A DNA stretch of 64,000 nt, from contig CM036167.1 in NCBI GenBank assembly GCA_020631735.1, positions 3,290,988 through 3,354,987 of the forward strand. The letters run 5' to 3'. Source of the stretch: Saccharum officinarum. Taxonomy: Eukaryota > Streptophyta > Magnoliopsida > Poales > Poaceae. Both the position numbers and the translations under genes were made by a program. Under the pieces are notes generated by a model. It saw only the letters and a program-made list of their open reading frames with translations, searched no databases and was not told the origin of the DNA. Numbering within the stretch: position 1 is the stretch's first letter; each line of letters opens with the position of its first letter. Shown piece by piece: positions 34,835 to 46,411 of the stretch.

Positions 34835-36910
34835 ATGGCTCAATTAAGCTTGCACATCAACAACACCAAGAAGGCACCTCACTTTGATGGCACAAATTAT
34901 GCATATTGGAAGGTTAGGATGACCGCACACCTAAAGTCAATCAATAGAGAAGTGTGGAAGGTCATCGAAACAAAATTTGAGGTTGCTAATCCGGAAGCAC
35001 CTACACCGGTGGAAGAGAAGGAGCTCTAATGCAATGACATTGCCATTAGTGCTCTTCATGAGGCATTAGATGACAAGACATTTGAGCAAGTAAAGAACAT
35101 AGAGATTGCTCATGATGCTTGGGCCAAGCTAGAAGAAACATTTGAGGGCACCGAAGGCACAAAGACCGCTAAAGCATATATCTTGCAAGAAAAATTTTCA
35201 AGCTTCAAGATGCAAGATGATGAGAGTGTACCAGAGATGTTTCATAGGTTGCAAGTCATTGTCAATGAGCTCAAGGCACTTGGTGAGAAGGTCAAGGACA
35301 ATCAATTCTCTATGAAGTTCTTGAGAAGTCTACCCAAGAGATTTGATACATTGATCACCGTGCTAGTGAGGACTACATTGAAGGATTCAACTCCTCAACA
35401 AATATTCCAAGAAGTGATGATCGATGATTCATATAGAGAAGACGATGAGAAGGATGAGTTGGTCAAGAAGAAGAAAGAAAATGAGAAGAAAGATGATGAA
35501 AAGAAGAAGAGTGTGGCATTCAAACCCACCACATCCAAGGGCAAATCTAAGATTGAATCATCAAGTGATGAAGACTCAAGCTCTTGTGATAGTGATGACA
35601 TTGATGAGAAGATGGCTCTCTTTGTCAAGCAATTTGGAAAATTCATGAAGAAGAAAGGCTTTCGTGCAAGAAGGAGGAAAAACTCATCTAAGAAGAATGA
35701 GCATACCATGAGATGCTTTAGATGCCATAGCAAGGGCCATCTCATTGCAAAATGTCCTTATGACAGTGATGATGAAGATGCTATCAAGAAAGAAAGGAAG
35801 AAGCAAAAGAAGAAGTTAGAGAAGAAGGAAAGCTCTTATAAGAAGAAGAATGATTCTCATGTTGCTACATGGGATAGTGATGATTCCTCAAGTGATGATG
35901 AGGATGACAACAAGAGCAAGAAGAAGGGACATGCTAGCATTGCCATCCAAGAGAAGGTCTCCCTCTTCGACACTCCATCGTGCTTCATGGCTAAGGCCGC
36001 TAAGGTATCATCCGACGATGAGAGTGATCATGATAATGCTAGTGATAGTGATAGTGATGAAAAAGAATTCACTAAAGATGAACTAATCACTATGCTAGAA
36101 GATTGCACTCAACATTTTAAAGAATCTAGAAAGGAGTGCAAGGGCTTGCTTAAGGAAAAGAAAAACCTTATGCAAGAACTTGATGATCTTAGGGCATCTT
36201 ATGAGAGTCTAAAGGTAGACCATAAGAAGCTTCAAAAGTCTCACACCAAGCTTGAAGAAGCTCATTCCTCTCTAGTTGAAAAATGTGAAAACATGCCAAC
36301 TAATGTTGAGAAAGCTAAAACTTGCAACATAGGCATATCATGTGATATAATTGATGAATCTTGTCATAAGCCTATTATTGTTGCTCCCACTAACCCTTCA
36401 TGTAGCTCATCTACATCATCCTCATCTAGTAGTGATGGTTTCACTTGTGACTCCACACTTATAGTTGAGAATGAAAATCTCAAGAAGGAGGTAAAAGAGC
36501 TCAATCACACATTAGCTAAGGCTTATGGTGGTGAGGACCGCTTGCTTATGTGCTTGGGTAGCCAAAGAGCTTCTCTCTACAAAGAGGGATTGGGCTATAA
36601 CCCCAAGAAAGGCAAGGCCGCTTTTGCTCCTCACAAGACTCATTTTGTGAAGAACAATGGTAGCTATTGCAAAAGTTGCAAGCAAGTTGGTCACATAGAG
36701 CAACATTGCATGAACAAGAAATCCAATGCAAATGTATCCTCAATTAAGTTTGATTCTTTCTATATGCTTACCAAGGGTACAAATGGTGTTCATGCTAAGT
36801 TCATTGGTACACCATGGATGGGCTCAAAGAAGAAAGCCATTTGGGTACCAAAGAGCTTAGTCTCTAACCTTGGAGGACCCAAACAAGTTTGGGTACCTAA
36901 AAAGAATTGA
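34835..36910 (+). pseudogene. gag: Sirevirus gag, interior 1, with a single premature stop
   Basis: The start ATG at 34835 (MAQLSLHINNTKKAPHFDG) follows the primer-binding site by 46 bp. The only disabling change seen is TAA at 35027-35029, where interior 2 has CAA (C to T). Downstream the frame is open for 575+ codons. It holds a lysine- and serine-rich acidic stretch (SSSDEDSSSCDSDD), a zinc knuckle CFRCHSKGHLIAKC at about 35714-35755, a coiled coil at about 36130-36290, and a second knuckle CKSCKQVGHIEQHC at about 36670-36712. Two knuckles and a coiled coil agree with the intact copy at 42705-44780. Confidence 0.93.
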
Positions 36911-36923
36911 TCTTGTCTTGTAG

Positions 36924-39900
36924 GTCAATTACAAAGCCGGAGGAAGGCATTGGGTGCTTGATAGTGGGTGCACTCAACATATGACCGGAGACTCTTGTAT
37001 GTTCAATTCAATTGATACAAGTCAAAATGGTGGTTTTGATGCTATCACTTTTGGCAACAACAAGAAAGGCAAGGTCAAGGGGCTTGGTAAAATTGCTATC
37101 TCAAATGACATGAGCATATCTAATGTGTTGCTAGTTGAGAGCTTGGATTTCAATCTTTTATCGGTGGCACAACTTTGTGATCTTGGCTTCAAGTGCATAT
37201 TTGGTAGTGATGATGTTGAAGTCATAAGTGTTGATGGATCAAACTTGATATTCAAAGGATTTAGACATGGTAGCTTATACTTGGTTGACTTCAATGATAG
37301 TGAGACACAATTGACATCATGCTTGCTTAGTAAATCTAGTATGGGATGGTTGTGGCATAGAAGGCTTGGTCATGTTGGAATGAAACAATTGAACAAACTT
37401 TTGAGGCATGACTTAGTTAGAGGCTTGAAAGATGTAACTTTTGAAAAGGATAAACCATGTAGTGCTTGTCAAGCCGGCAAACAAGTTGGAAATACACATC
37501 CTAGTAAGAGTGAAATGAGCACATCAAAGGCATTTGAGCTATTGCACATGGACTTGTTTGGGCCAACAACATACACTAGCATTGGTGGCAACAAGTATGG
37601 TTTTGTGATTGTGGATGACTACACTAGATACACTTGGGTGTTCTTTCTCTATGACAAGAGTGATGTTTATGATCTATTCAAGTCTTTTGTCAAGAGAGTG
37701 CAAAATGAGTTTGAGACTACCATCAAGAAGATTAGAAGTGACAATGGTAGTGAGTTCAAGAACACAAGAATTGAAGATTTGTGTGATGATTTTGGTATTG
37801 GACATCAATTCTCACCAACATACACTCCTCAATCCAATGGTGTAGTTGAAAGGAAAAATAGAACCTTGATTGATATGGCTAGATCAATGCTTAGTGAATA
37901 CAATGTGAGTCATTCATTTTGGAGTGAAGCCATCAACACGGCTTGCTATTGTAGCAACCGTCTCTATTGCCATGGGAAGCTTGGGAAGACACCATATGAG
38001 CTATTGAATGGAAGAAAGCCCAACATTGCATACTTTAGAGTGTTTGGTTGCAAATGCTATATTCTCAAGAAAGGCACTAGATTGAGCAAGTTTGAAAAGA
38101 AATGTGATGAAGGGTTCTTACTTGGTTATTCTACCACAAGCAAGGCATATAGAGTTTGGAATCTCACAAATGGCACCTTGGAAGAAGTTCATGATGTTGA
38201 GTTTGATGAAACCCAAGGATCTCAAAATGAAGCTCAAAACCTTGATGATGTGAGAGGAGATCAATTGTCAAATGCAATGAAGAACATGGACATTGGTGAT
38301 ATTAGGCCGATGCAAGTTGATGATGATGATATTCATGTGATCAACCAAAGTGTGCAAATTGATACAAATCAAGCAAGCTCTAGTGGTACTCATGATGAAG
38401 CTCAAGTTCAAGGTCAAACAAGTGGAAGCAATCAACTCCCAATACTCCAACCTACTAGTATTGCAAGAGATCATCCATTGGACCAAATCATTGGTGGAAT
38501 TCAAAGTGGTGTTCAAACTAGATCAAGGCTAGCATCCTTTTGTGAGCATTACTCATTTGTGTCACTTGAAGAACCTAAGAAATTAGAAGATGCTTTGAAG
38601 GATTCCGATTGGGTAAATGCCATGCATGAAGAACTAAACAACTTTGCTAGAAATCAAGTTTGGAAACTTGTTGAGAGGCCAAAGAACTACAATGTGATTG
38701 GTACTAAGTGGGTCTTTAGAAACAAGCAAGATCAAGATGGCATGGTTGTGAGGAACAAAGCAAGATTAGTAGCACAAGGATACACTCAAGTTGAGGGTCT
38801 TGACTTTGGAGAGACATATGCACCGGTTGCAAGATTGGAGGCAATTAGAATCTTATTAGCATATGCTTGTGCACACAACATCAAGCTCTATCAAATGGAT
38901 GTCAAGAGTGCATTTCTCAATGGCTACATCAATGAAGAAGTTTATGTTGAGCAACCTCCCGGTTTTGAAGATGACAAGAAGCCCGACCATGTTTACAAGC
39001 TAAAGAAGGCATTGTATGGTTTGAAGCAAGCACCTAGAGCATGGTATGAGAGGTTGAGGGACTTTCTCCTCTCTAAAGGGTTCAAGATGGGAAAGGTTGA
39101 CACCACTCTCTTCACCAAGAAGCTTGGAAATGACTTGTTTGTGTTGCAAATCTATGTGGATGACATTATCTTTGGATCAACTAACCAAGACTTTTGTGAA
39201 GAGTTTGGAAATATGATGGCTAATGAGTTTGAGATGTCTATGATTGGAGAGCTTAGTTACTTCCTTGGACTTCAAATCAAGCAAATGAAGAATGGCACTT
39301 TTATAAGTCAAGGCAAGTACATCAAGGACATGATCAAGAAGTTTGGATTGCAAGATGCTAAGCCAATGAGTACACTAATGGGCACTAATGATCAATTGGG
39401 TATTGATGATAGTGGAAACATGGTAGATCAAAAGCAATACCGGTCTATGATTGGAAGTTTGCTCTATGTCACCGCTTCTAGGCCGGATGTGATGTTTAGT
39501 GTGTGCAAGTGTGCAAGATATCAAGCTTCACCTAGAGAAAGTCACTTGAAAGCAACCAAGAGGATATTGAGATATCTTAAGGGCACTCATGATGTTGGAT
39601 TATGGTATTCCAAGGGGTCTAATTTTGAGTTGATTGGATATTCGGACTCCGACTATGGTGGTTGCAAGATTGATAGAATGAGCACAAGTGACACTTGTCA
39701 ATTGCTAGGAAGGTCTCTTGTTTCATGGTCATCAAAGAAACAAAATAGTGTTGCACTATCTACCGCCGAGGCCGAATACATTAGTGCCGGTAGTTGTTGT
39801 GCACAATTGCTTTGGATGAAAGCAACCTTGAATGACTTTGGAATCAAATTCAAGAATGTACCATTATTTTGTGACAATGAAAGTGCTATCAAGATGACAC

Positions 39901-40106
39901 AAAATCCGGTTCAATATTCAAGAACCAAGCACATTGACATAAGGCATCATTTCATAAGAGACCATCAACAAAAGGGTGATATTAGCATTGAGAGCATTGG
40001 TACCGAAGATCAACTAGCCGACATTTTCACAAAGCCACTTGATGAGAAGAGATTTTACAAGTTGAAGAATGAATTGAACATACTTGACTTCTCCAACTTG
40101 AAATGA
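36924..40106 (+). CDS. pol: Sirevirus pol, interior 1, intact (protease, integrase, reverse transcriptase, RNase H)
   Basis: One uninterrupted frame of about 1060 codons carries all pol enzymes. In order these are the protease motif [11 protein letters not shown] at about 36957, the integrase zinc-binding HHCC (WHRRLGHVG ... CSACQAGK) at about 37350-37490, the DDE core ([19 protein letters not shown]) at about 37545-37770, reverse transcriptase from about 38640 with [19 protein letters not shown] and YVDDIIFG at about 39155, and RNase H ([18 protein letters not shown]) at about 39640-39790. It ends at TGA 40104-40106. The frame is opened by TAG at 36921-36923, which lies after the gag stop (36908-36910), so gag and pol frames do not overlap. 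GTCTTGTAG just before 36924 resembles a splice acceptor. Confidence 0.95.
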   Translation, partial: VNYKAGGRHWVLDSGCTQHMTGDSCMFNSIDTSQNGGFDAITFGNNKKGKVKGLGKIAISNDMSISNVLLVESLDFNLLSVAQLCDLGFKCIFGSDDVEVISVDGSNLIFKGFRHGSLYLVDFNDSETQLTSCLLSKSSMGWLWHRRLGHVGMKQLNKLLRHDLVRGLKDVTFEKDKPCSACQAGKQVGNTHPSKSEMSTSKAFELLHMDLFGPTTYTSIGGNKYGFVIVDDYTRYTWVFFLYDKSDVYDLFKSFVKRVQNEFETTIKKIRSDNGSEFKNTRIEDLCDDFGIGHQFSPTYTPQSNGVVERKNRTLIDMARSMLSEYNVSHSFWSEAINTACYCSNRLYCHGKLGKTPYELLNGRKPNIAYFRVFGCKCYILKKGTRLSKFEKKCDEGFLLGYSTTSKAYRVWNLTNGTLEEVHDVEFDETQGSQNEAQNLDDVRGDQLSNAMKNMDIGDIRPMQVDDDDIHVINQSVQIDTNQASSSGTHDEAQVQGQTSGSNQLPILQPTSIARDHPLDQIIGGIQSGVQTRSRLASFCEHYSFVSLEEPKKLEDALKDSDWVNAMHEELNNFARNQVWKLVERPKNYNVIGTKWVFRNKQDQDGMVVRNKARLVAQGYTQVEGLDFGETYAPVARLEAIRILLAYACAHNIKLYQMDVKSAFLNGYINEEVYVEQPPGFEDDKKPDHVYKLKKALYGLKQAPRAWYERLRDFLLSKGFKMGKVDTTLFTKKLGNDLFVLQIYVDDIIFGSTNQDFCEEFGNMMANEFEMSMIGELSYFLGLQIKQMKNGTFISQGKYIKDMIKKFGLQDAKPMSTLMGTNDQLGIDDSGNMVDQKQYRSMIGSLLYVTASRPDVMFSVCKCARYQASPRESHLKATKRILRYLKGTHDVGLWYSKGSNFELIGYSDSDYGGCKIDRMSTSDTCQLLGRSLVSWSSKKQNSVALSTAEAEYISAGSCCAQLLWMKATLNDFGIKFKNVPLFCDNESAIKMTQNPVQYSRTKHIDIRHHFIRDHQQKGDISIESIGTEDQLADIFTKPLDEKRFYKLKNELNILDFSNLK

Positions 40107-41108
40107 GTGCACCCCCACATTCTTATATGACATGCCTCTCCTCCAACATAGCAAGGTAAAGTTGTTTGGCATATCATTCATACTTTGCTAAGGACATGGT
40201 TAGAACATATAGACATATTTGCATGACAAATAGGCTCATTCATGAAATTCAAATGATTTTGATGTATATATGGTACCACTATTGCTTCTATGTTTGATTG
40301 ATCTAGTGGTAGCATATGACATGTTTGTGGGCTTGCAAACCTAGTGTTGAATCTAGAAAATGAGCTCATGATGTGTAATTCAACATGGTCAAGATAACCC
40401 TTATACTTTATGAGGTGTGAAAAAGCTTGTCCTTGGATCAAACCGAATTACATATTCTAGGCAAGTGATCTAGATTGAACCATAATTTGGACTCCCTCAT
40501 ATTGATTGACTTGACTCTCACTAAAATTGGCACCTTTTTGGTGATTGTTGACAAAGGGGGAGAGAAAAGATATAGTGAGGAGGAGAGAAATTAAATTTGA
40601 GCACATAAGTAGGGGGAGCAAGCTCATGGATTATTTGTTGCATTTGTATGTGCATTAACATGATGAAATGTTGCATTGCAAAGTTTAATTTCGATATTCA
40701 TGATTAAATGGTGTATGCTAGATATAGAACTTGAATGATGTTTTGTTAAGAGTAGCTTTACATGTGGTATCTAGACACCTTTGCTTTTAATGTTGATATC
40801 ACGAAGTACTTTAGTGTTTGTGATCTTTACAAGTGATGTATTACAAGTGGTGTCTAGCTACATCGATGCTAAAGATGGTATATAAAGGCAACTCCGATTT
40901 GTATCACGCTTCAAACTTCCATTCTATATACCTTAGCATCAATTTGATAGTAGCAACTCTCCCAAAATTCAAATCCATACATATGTGCACAATTGAACCA
41001 AACTCATGAAAGCACATATGTAGGGGGAGCTAATACTATCGAAATTGAAAATTGATTTCATTTCATATCTTTGTGATGGTTGTCATCAATTACCAAAAAG
41101 GGGGAGAT
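40107..41108 (+). other. Sirevirus 3' untranslated region with repeated polypurine-like motifs
   Basis: There are four AGGGGGAG-type motifs: about 40551-40569 (in a GTTGACAAAGGGGGAGAG context), 40611-40618, 41021-41030, and 41095-41107, the last next to LTR-B. Multiple polypurine tracts are a described Sirevirus trait. There is no env-like ORF. Confidence 0.85.
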
Positions 41109-42644
41109 TGAAAGCCCAAGTTTGGTTTTGGTAATTAATGACACCAAGTTGCTAATGCCATGTGTTAAGTGTTTTGAGTTAGGCATAAGCAACACATGTG
41201 ATGAAGGTGTTCGTGGCAAGGAGTGGTGGCCACAAGATCACAAAGAGATGGTGCATGGACATGAAATGATGATCATGGTGGAGATGCACATAAAAGGAAG
41301 GACATGATGATCAAGTGGAAGAGAAGGATCTAAGAGCGCAAGGCAAAGGTATAACCATAGGGTTTTCCTTTTGCCGGTCTAAGATGAGTAGAGAAGTGAT
41401 TGACCGGGTTTAGGATATAGCCGACTATCAAGAGGGGCAATCACGGTTAGCTCAGAAATCAAGTGCCACTAGATCAATGTCTTGAGCATATGCATTAGGA
41501 TCTAGTAAAGAGCTAACATAACGCCTTGGAAAATGATTATGAAATGCTAACACACATGCACATGGTAATTTACACATGGTGGTGTTAGCACATTTGTGAA
41601 GGCGGTGGAGTTTGAGCGGTAGAGAAGCGTTTGGGTTCTTCTCTCCCTCCCGCCGAGCTTGCGAGGCGGGATTCGGCGCTTTTTGGAGAAGTGAAATGCC
41701 TATTTTCTACTGCGCCAGAAGTTGGAAAAGAAACGGAGGCGAACGGAGGTCACTGCGGTGACCGGACGCTGCATCGGACGTGGTCACGGTTTGACCAGCG
41801 TGTCCGGTCAGTTCATTCGGTCACTATGCCTAGGGTTAGTGACCGGACGCTGGTCTGGCCTGACCAGCGCGTCCGGTCAGTTCACCTGTGCGCAGAAGCA
41901 GAGTGGGCGACCGGCGTGTCTGGTCCTTCACGGAACCGGCGCGTCCGGTTTGGCGTCCAGAGGGGCAGAGAGCAGCGGAGTGATGATCGGACGCGAGGCA
42001 CGTCCGGTCATGTACGATCGGACGCGTCCGGTCGTTGAGGGAGCTTACTGGACTCAAACCGGACGCTGGCCTGTCGCGTCCGGTCATTCGCTTGGGCTCG
42101 CAATTGGAGATTGTTGGAGCCCTCACCAAGTGTTGTAAGGGGTTCTTGATCCTTCCCCGTGGGAGTTTGCAAATTGGATACTCTAGTGGAGCTCGTGGCT
42201 TGGAGGATCCCCATCTTGTGTGCGGTTGTGCGGCGTCCGCCGAGGGCTCGACTCTTGATAGTCGATTAGCTCGTGAACCGACAAGTGGGTGTATCGCCAC
42301 AACGGGGAGTAGCTTGCTAGGAAGCAAGTGAACCTCGGGATAAATTCTTGTGTCATTCTCTTCCTGAGGATTTCTCTTGTGTTATTGATTGATTGATACT
42401 TCTCATCTCTACACGGCGGTATAATCTCTCGAAGCTCTTCTCTCGTATTACTTCTTGTTTCTAGCTTATATTTGTTGTTGTGTTTAGTGGATAGCCTTGT
42501 CTAGACTTGTGTAGGTGGCTTGCTTAATTAGTTAGAGCTAGTGCTTTTGCTTCGCCACCTTTCGTACTAACTTGTGGTTAAGTATTTATTGTAGAAGTTT
42601 TAATTAGGCTATTCACCCCCCCTCTAGCCTATTTGGACCTTACA
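41109..42644 (+). repeat. LTR-B of the Sirevirus array (full 5' and 3' ends, internally deleted)
   Basis: It begins TGAAAGCCCAAG directly after the polypurine tract and ends ACCTTACA before the primer-binding site at 42647-42658. It is 1536 bp. Compared with LTR-C it lacks 498 bp (46165-46662), including the TATA box and presumed transcription start. LTR-A lacks the same 498 bp. Confidence 0.95.
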
Positions 42645-42704
42645 AGTGGTATCGGAGCCGAGGCACCGTTTATTTGAGGCTTAACAACCTACGGTGAAAA
42701 AGAA

Positions 42705-44780
42705 ATGGCTCAATTAAGCTTGCACATCAACAACACCAAGAATGCACCTCACTTTGATGGCACAAATTATGCATATTGGAAGGTTAAGATGACCGCACAC
42801 CTAAAGTCAATCAATAGAGAAGTGTGGAAGGTCACCGAAACAAAATTTGAGGTTGCTAATCCGGAAGCACCTACACCGGTGGAAGAGAAGAAGCTCCAAT
42901 GCAATGACATTGCCATTAGTGCTCTTCATGAGGCATTAGATGACAAGACATTTGAGCAAGTAAAGAACATAGAGATTGCTCATGATGCTTGGGCCAAGCT
43001 AGAAGAAACATTTGAGGGCACCGAAGGCACAAAGACCGCTAAAGCATATATCTTGCAAGAAAAATTTTCAAGCTTCAAGATGCAAGATGATGAGAGTGTA
43101 TCGGAGATGTTTCATAGGTTGCGAGTCATTGTCAATGAGCTCAAGGCACTTGGTGAGAAGGTCAAGGACAATCAATTCTCTATGAAGTTCTTGAGAAGTC
43201 TACCCAAGAGATTTGATACATTGATCACCGTGCTAGTGAGGACTACATTGAAGGATTCAACTCCTCAACAAATATTCCAAGAAGTGATGATCGATGATTC
43301 ATATAGAGAAGATGATGAGAAGGATGAGTTGGTCAAGAAGAAGAAAGAAAATGAGAAGAAAGATGATGAAAAGAAGAAGAGTGTGGCATTCAAACCCACC
43401 ACATCCAAGAGCAAATCTAAGATTGAATCATCAAGTGATGAAGACTCAAGCTCTTGTGATAGTGATGACATTGATGAGAAGATGACTCTCTTTGTCAAGC
43501 AATTTGGAAAATTCATGAAGAAGAAAGGCTTTCATGCAAGAAGGAGGAAGAACTCATCTAAGAAGAATGAGCATACCATGAGATGCTATAGATGCCATAG
43601 CAAGGACCATCTCATTGCAAAATGTTCTTATGATAGTGATGATGAAGATGCTATCAAGAAAGAAAGGAAGAAGCAAATGAAGAAGCTAGAGAAGAAGGAA
43701 AGCTCTTATAAGAAGAAGAATGATTCTCATGTTGCTATATGGGATAGTGATGATTCCTCAAGTGATGATGAGGATGACAACAAGAGCAAGAAGAAGGGAC
43801 ATGCTAGCATTGCCATCCAAGAGAAGGTCTCCCTCTTCGACACTCCATCGTGCTTCATGGCTAAGGCCGCTAAGGTATCATCCGACGATGAGAGTGATCA
43901 TGATAATGCTAGTGATAGTGATAGTGATGAAAAAGAATTCACTGAAGATGAACTTATCACTATGCTAGAAGATTGCACTCAACATTTTAAAGAATCTAGA
44001 AAGGAGTACAAGGGCTTGCTTAAGGAAAAGAAAAACCTTATGCAAGAACTTGATGATCTTAGGGCATCTTATGAGAGTCTAAAGGTAGACCATAAGAAGC
44101 TTCAAAAGTCTCACACCAAGCTTGAAGAAGCTCATTCCTCTCTAGTTGAAAAATGTGAAAACATGCCAACTAATGTTGAGAAAGCTAAAACTTGCAACAT
44201 AGGCATATCATGTGATATAATTGATGAATCTTGTCATAAGCCTATTATTGTTGCTCCCACTAACCCTTCATGTAGCTCATCTACATCATCCTCATCTAGT
44301 AGTGATGGTTTCACTTGTGACTCCACACTTATAGTTGAGAATGAAAATCTCAAGAAGGAGGTAAAAGAGCTCAATCACACATTAGCTAAGGCTTATGGTG
44401 GTGAGGACCGCTTGCTTATGTGCTTGGGTAGCCAAAGAGCTTCTCTCTACAAAGAGGGATTGGGCTATAACCCCAAGAAAGGCAAGGCCGCTTTTGCTCC
44501 TCACAAGACTCATTTTGTGAAGAACAATGGTAGCTATTGCAAAAGTTGCAAGCAAGTTGGTCACATAGAGCAACATTGCATGAACAAGAAATCCAATGCA
44601 AATGTATCCTCAATTAAGTTTGATTCTTTCTATATGCTTACCAAGGGTACAAATGGTGTTCATGCTAAGTTCATTGGTACACCATGGATGGGCTCAAAGA
44701 AGAAAGCCATTTGGGTACCAAAGAGCTTAGTCTCTAACCTTGGAGGACCCAAACAAGTTTGGGTACCTAAAAAGAATTGA
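42705..44780 (+). CDS. gag: Sirevirus gag, interior 2, intact
   Basis: This is a single ORF of 691 codons from ATG 42705 to TGA 44778-44780. Gag forms the particle shell and binds RNA. Features in order: N-terminal MAQLSLHINNTKNAPHFDG with the typical Copia gag WKVKMTAHL, a gag domain to about residue 230, a lysine/serine/acidic low-complexity stretch, zinc knuckle 1 (CYRCHSKDHLIAKC), a coiled coil around residues 420-510, a serine-rich segment, and zinc knuckle 2 (CKSCKQVGHIEQHC) near residues 610-623. Unlike the copy at 34835 it has no stop. It would need pol in trans, because its own pol is truncated. Confidence 0.95.
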   Translation: MAQLSLHINNTKNAPHFDGTNYAYWKVKMTAHLKSINREVWKVTETKFEVANPEAPTPVEEKKLQCNDIAISALHEALDDKTFEQVKNIEIAHDAWAKLEETFEGTEGTKTAKAYILQEKFSSFKMQDDESVSEMFHRLRVIVNELKALGEKVKDNQFSMKFLRSLPKRFDTLITVLVRTTLKDSTPQQIFQEVMIDDSYREDDEKDELVKKKKENEKKDDEKKKSVAFKPTTSKSKSKIESSSDEDSSSCDSDDIDEKMTLFVKQFGKFMKKKGFHARRRKNSSKKNEHTMRCYRCHSKDHLIAKCSYDSDDEDAIKKERKKQMKKLEKKESSYKKKNDSHVAIWDSDDSSSDDEDDNKSKKKGHASIAIQEKVSLFDTPSCFMAKAAKVSSDDESDHDNASDSDSDEKEFTEDELITMLEDCTQHFKESRKEYKGLLKEKKNLMQELDDLRASYESLKVDHKKLQKSHTKLEEAHSSLVEKCENMPTNVEKAKTCNIGISCDIIDESCHKPIIVAPTNPSCSSSTSSSSSSDGFTCDSTLIVENENLKKEVKELNHTLAKAYGGEDRLLMCLGSQRASLYKEGLGYNPKKGKAAFAPHKTHFVKNNGSYCKSCKQVGHIEQHCMNKKSNANVSSIKFDSFYMLTKGTNGVHAKFIGTPWMGSKKKAIWVPKSLVSNLGGPKQVWVPKKN

Positions 44781-44793
44781 TCTTGTCTTGTAG

Positions 44794-45762
44794 GTCAATT
44801 ACAAAGCCAGAGGAAGGCATTGGGTGCTTGATAGTGGGTGCACTCAACATATGACCGGAGACTCTTGTATGTTCAATTCAATTGATACAAGCCAAAATGG
44901 TGGTTTTTATGCTATCACTTTTGGCAACAATAAGAAAGGCAAGGTCAAGGGGCTTGGTAAAATTGCTATCTCAAATGACATGAGCATTTCTAATGTGTTG
45001 CTAGTTGAGAGCTTGGATTTCAATCTTTTATCGGTGGCACAACTTTGTGATCTTGGCTTCAAGTGCATATTTGGTAGTGATGATGTTGAAGTCATAAGTG
45101 TTGATGGATCAAACTTGATATTCAAAGGATTTAGACATGGTAGCTTATACTTGGTTGACTTCAATGATAGTGAGACACAATTGACATCATGCTTGCTTAG
45201 TAAATCTAGTATGGGATGGTTGTGGCATAGAAGGCTTGGTCATGTTGGAATGAAACAATTGAACAAACTTTTGAGGCATGACTTAGTTAGAGGCTTGAAA
45301 GATGTGACTTTTGAAAAGGATAAACCATGTAGTGCTTGTCAAGCCGGCAAACAAGTTGGAAATACATATCCTAGTAAGAGTGAAATGAGCACATCAAAGG
45401 CACTTGAGCTATTGCACATGGACTTGTTTGGGCCAACAACATACACTAGCATTGGTGGCAACAAGTATGGTTTTGTGATTGTTGATGACTACACTAGATA
45501 CACTTGGGTGTTCTTTCTCTATGACAAGAGTGATGTTTATGATCTATTCAAGTCTTTTGTCAAGAGAGTGCAAATTGAATTTGAGACTACCATCAAGAAG
45601 ATTAGAAGTGACAATGGTAGTGAGTTCAAGAACACAAGAATTGAAGATTTGTGTGATGATTTTGGTATTGGACATCAATTCTCACCAACATACACTCCTC
45701 AATCAAATGGTGTAGTTGAAAGGCGCTTGCGAGGCGGGATTCGGCGCTTTTTGGAGAAGTGA
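44794..45762 (+). pseudogene. pol: Sirevirus pol, interior 2, truncated in integrase
   Basis: It is near identical to the start of the intact pol at 36924-40106: the protease [10 protein letters not shown], the integrase zinc-binding region, and the core to the PQSNGVVER stretch. At about 45723 it fuses to LTR-C sequence and reads a short foreign tail to a stop at 45760-45762. Reverse transcriptase and RNase H are missing. Confidence 0.93.
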
Positions 45763-45827
45763 AATGCCTATTTTCTACTGCGCCGGAAGTTGGAAAAGAA
45801 ACGGAGGCGAACGGAGGTCACTGTGGT

Positions 45828-46375
45828 GACCGGACGCTGCACCGGACGCGGTCACGGTTTGACCAGTGCGTCCGGTCAGTTCATTCGGTCACTACGCCTA
45901 GGGTTAGTGACCGGACGCTAGTCTGGCCTGACCAGCGCGTCCGGTCAGTTCACCTGTGTGCAGAAGAAGAGTGAGCGACCGGCGCGTCCGGTCCTTCACG
46001 GAACCGGCACGTCCGGTCAGGCGTCTAGAGGGGCAGAGAGCAACGGAGTGATGATCGGATGCGAGGCGCGTCCGGTCATGTACGATCGGACGCGTCCGGT
46101 CGTTGAGGGAGCTTACCGGACTCAAACCGAACGCTGTCCTGTCGCGTCCGGTCATTCGCTTGGGCGCGTCCGGTCGTTGCTTCGCGGGCTCGCGGTGCTG
46201 AGCGATCGGCGAGTCCGGTCAGTTGACCAGCGCGTCCGGTCATACGCTAGGGCGCGTCTGGTCATAGCAACGGTAACTTCTGACGCACACTGTTCACGCT
46301 TGTCCTGTAGTGACCGGACGCGTCCGGTCACCCTGACTGGAGCGTCCGGTCATCCCGATTTGAACTGTGTCGTCC
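45828..46375. repeat. Array of GTCCGGT / ACCGGAC motifs in LTR-C
   Basis: I counted about 13 GTCCGGT and 5 ACCGGAC words, several fused into the palindrome ACCGGACGCGTCCGGT-type core. Shorter versions lie in LTR-A (about 33890-34205) and LTR-B (about 41758-42090). The array sits upstream of the TATA box, so it may bind a host factor. Similar CCGGAC/GTCCGG palindromes are known in maize Sireviruses. Confidence 0.9.
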
Positions 46376-46403
46376 GGTAACGGCTAGCTGCGTACCCCTT
46401 CGT

Positions 46404-46411
46404 TATAAATA
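46404..46411 (+). promoter_or_regulatory. TATA box of LTR-C
   Basis: TATAAATA is followed by AGACGTTGGC. It lies between the upstream palindrome array and a leader-like stretch, and it is absent from LTR-A and LTR-B owing to the 498-bp deletion. Confidence 0.8.
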
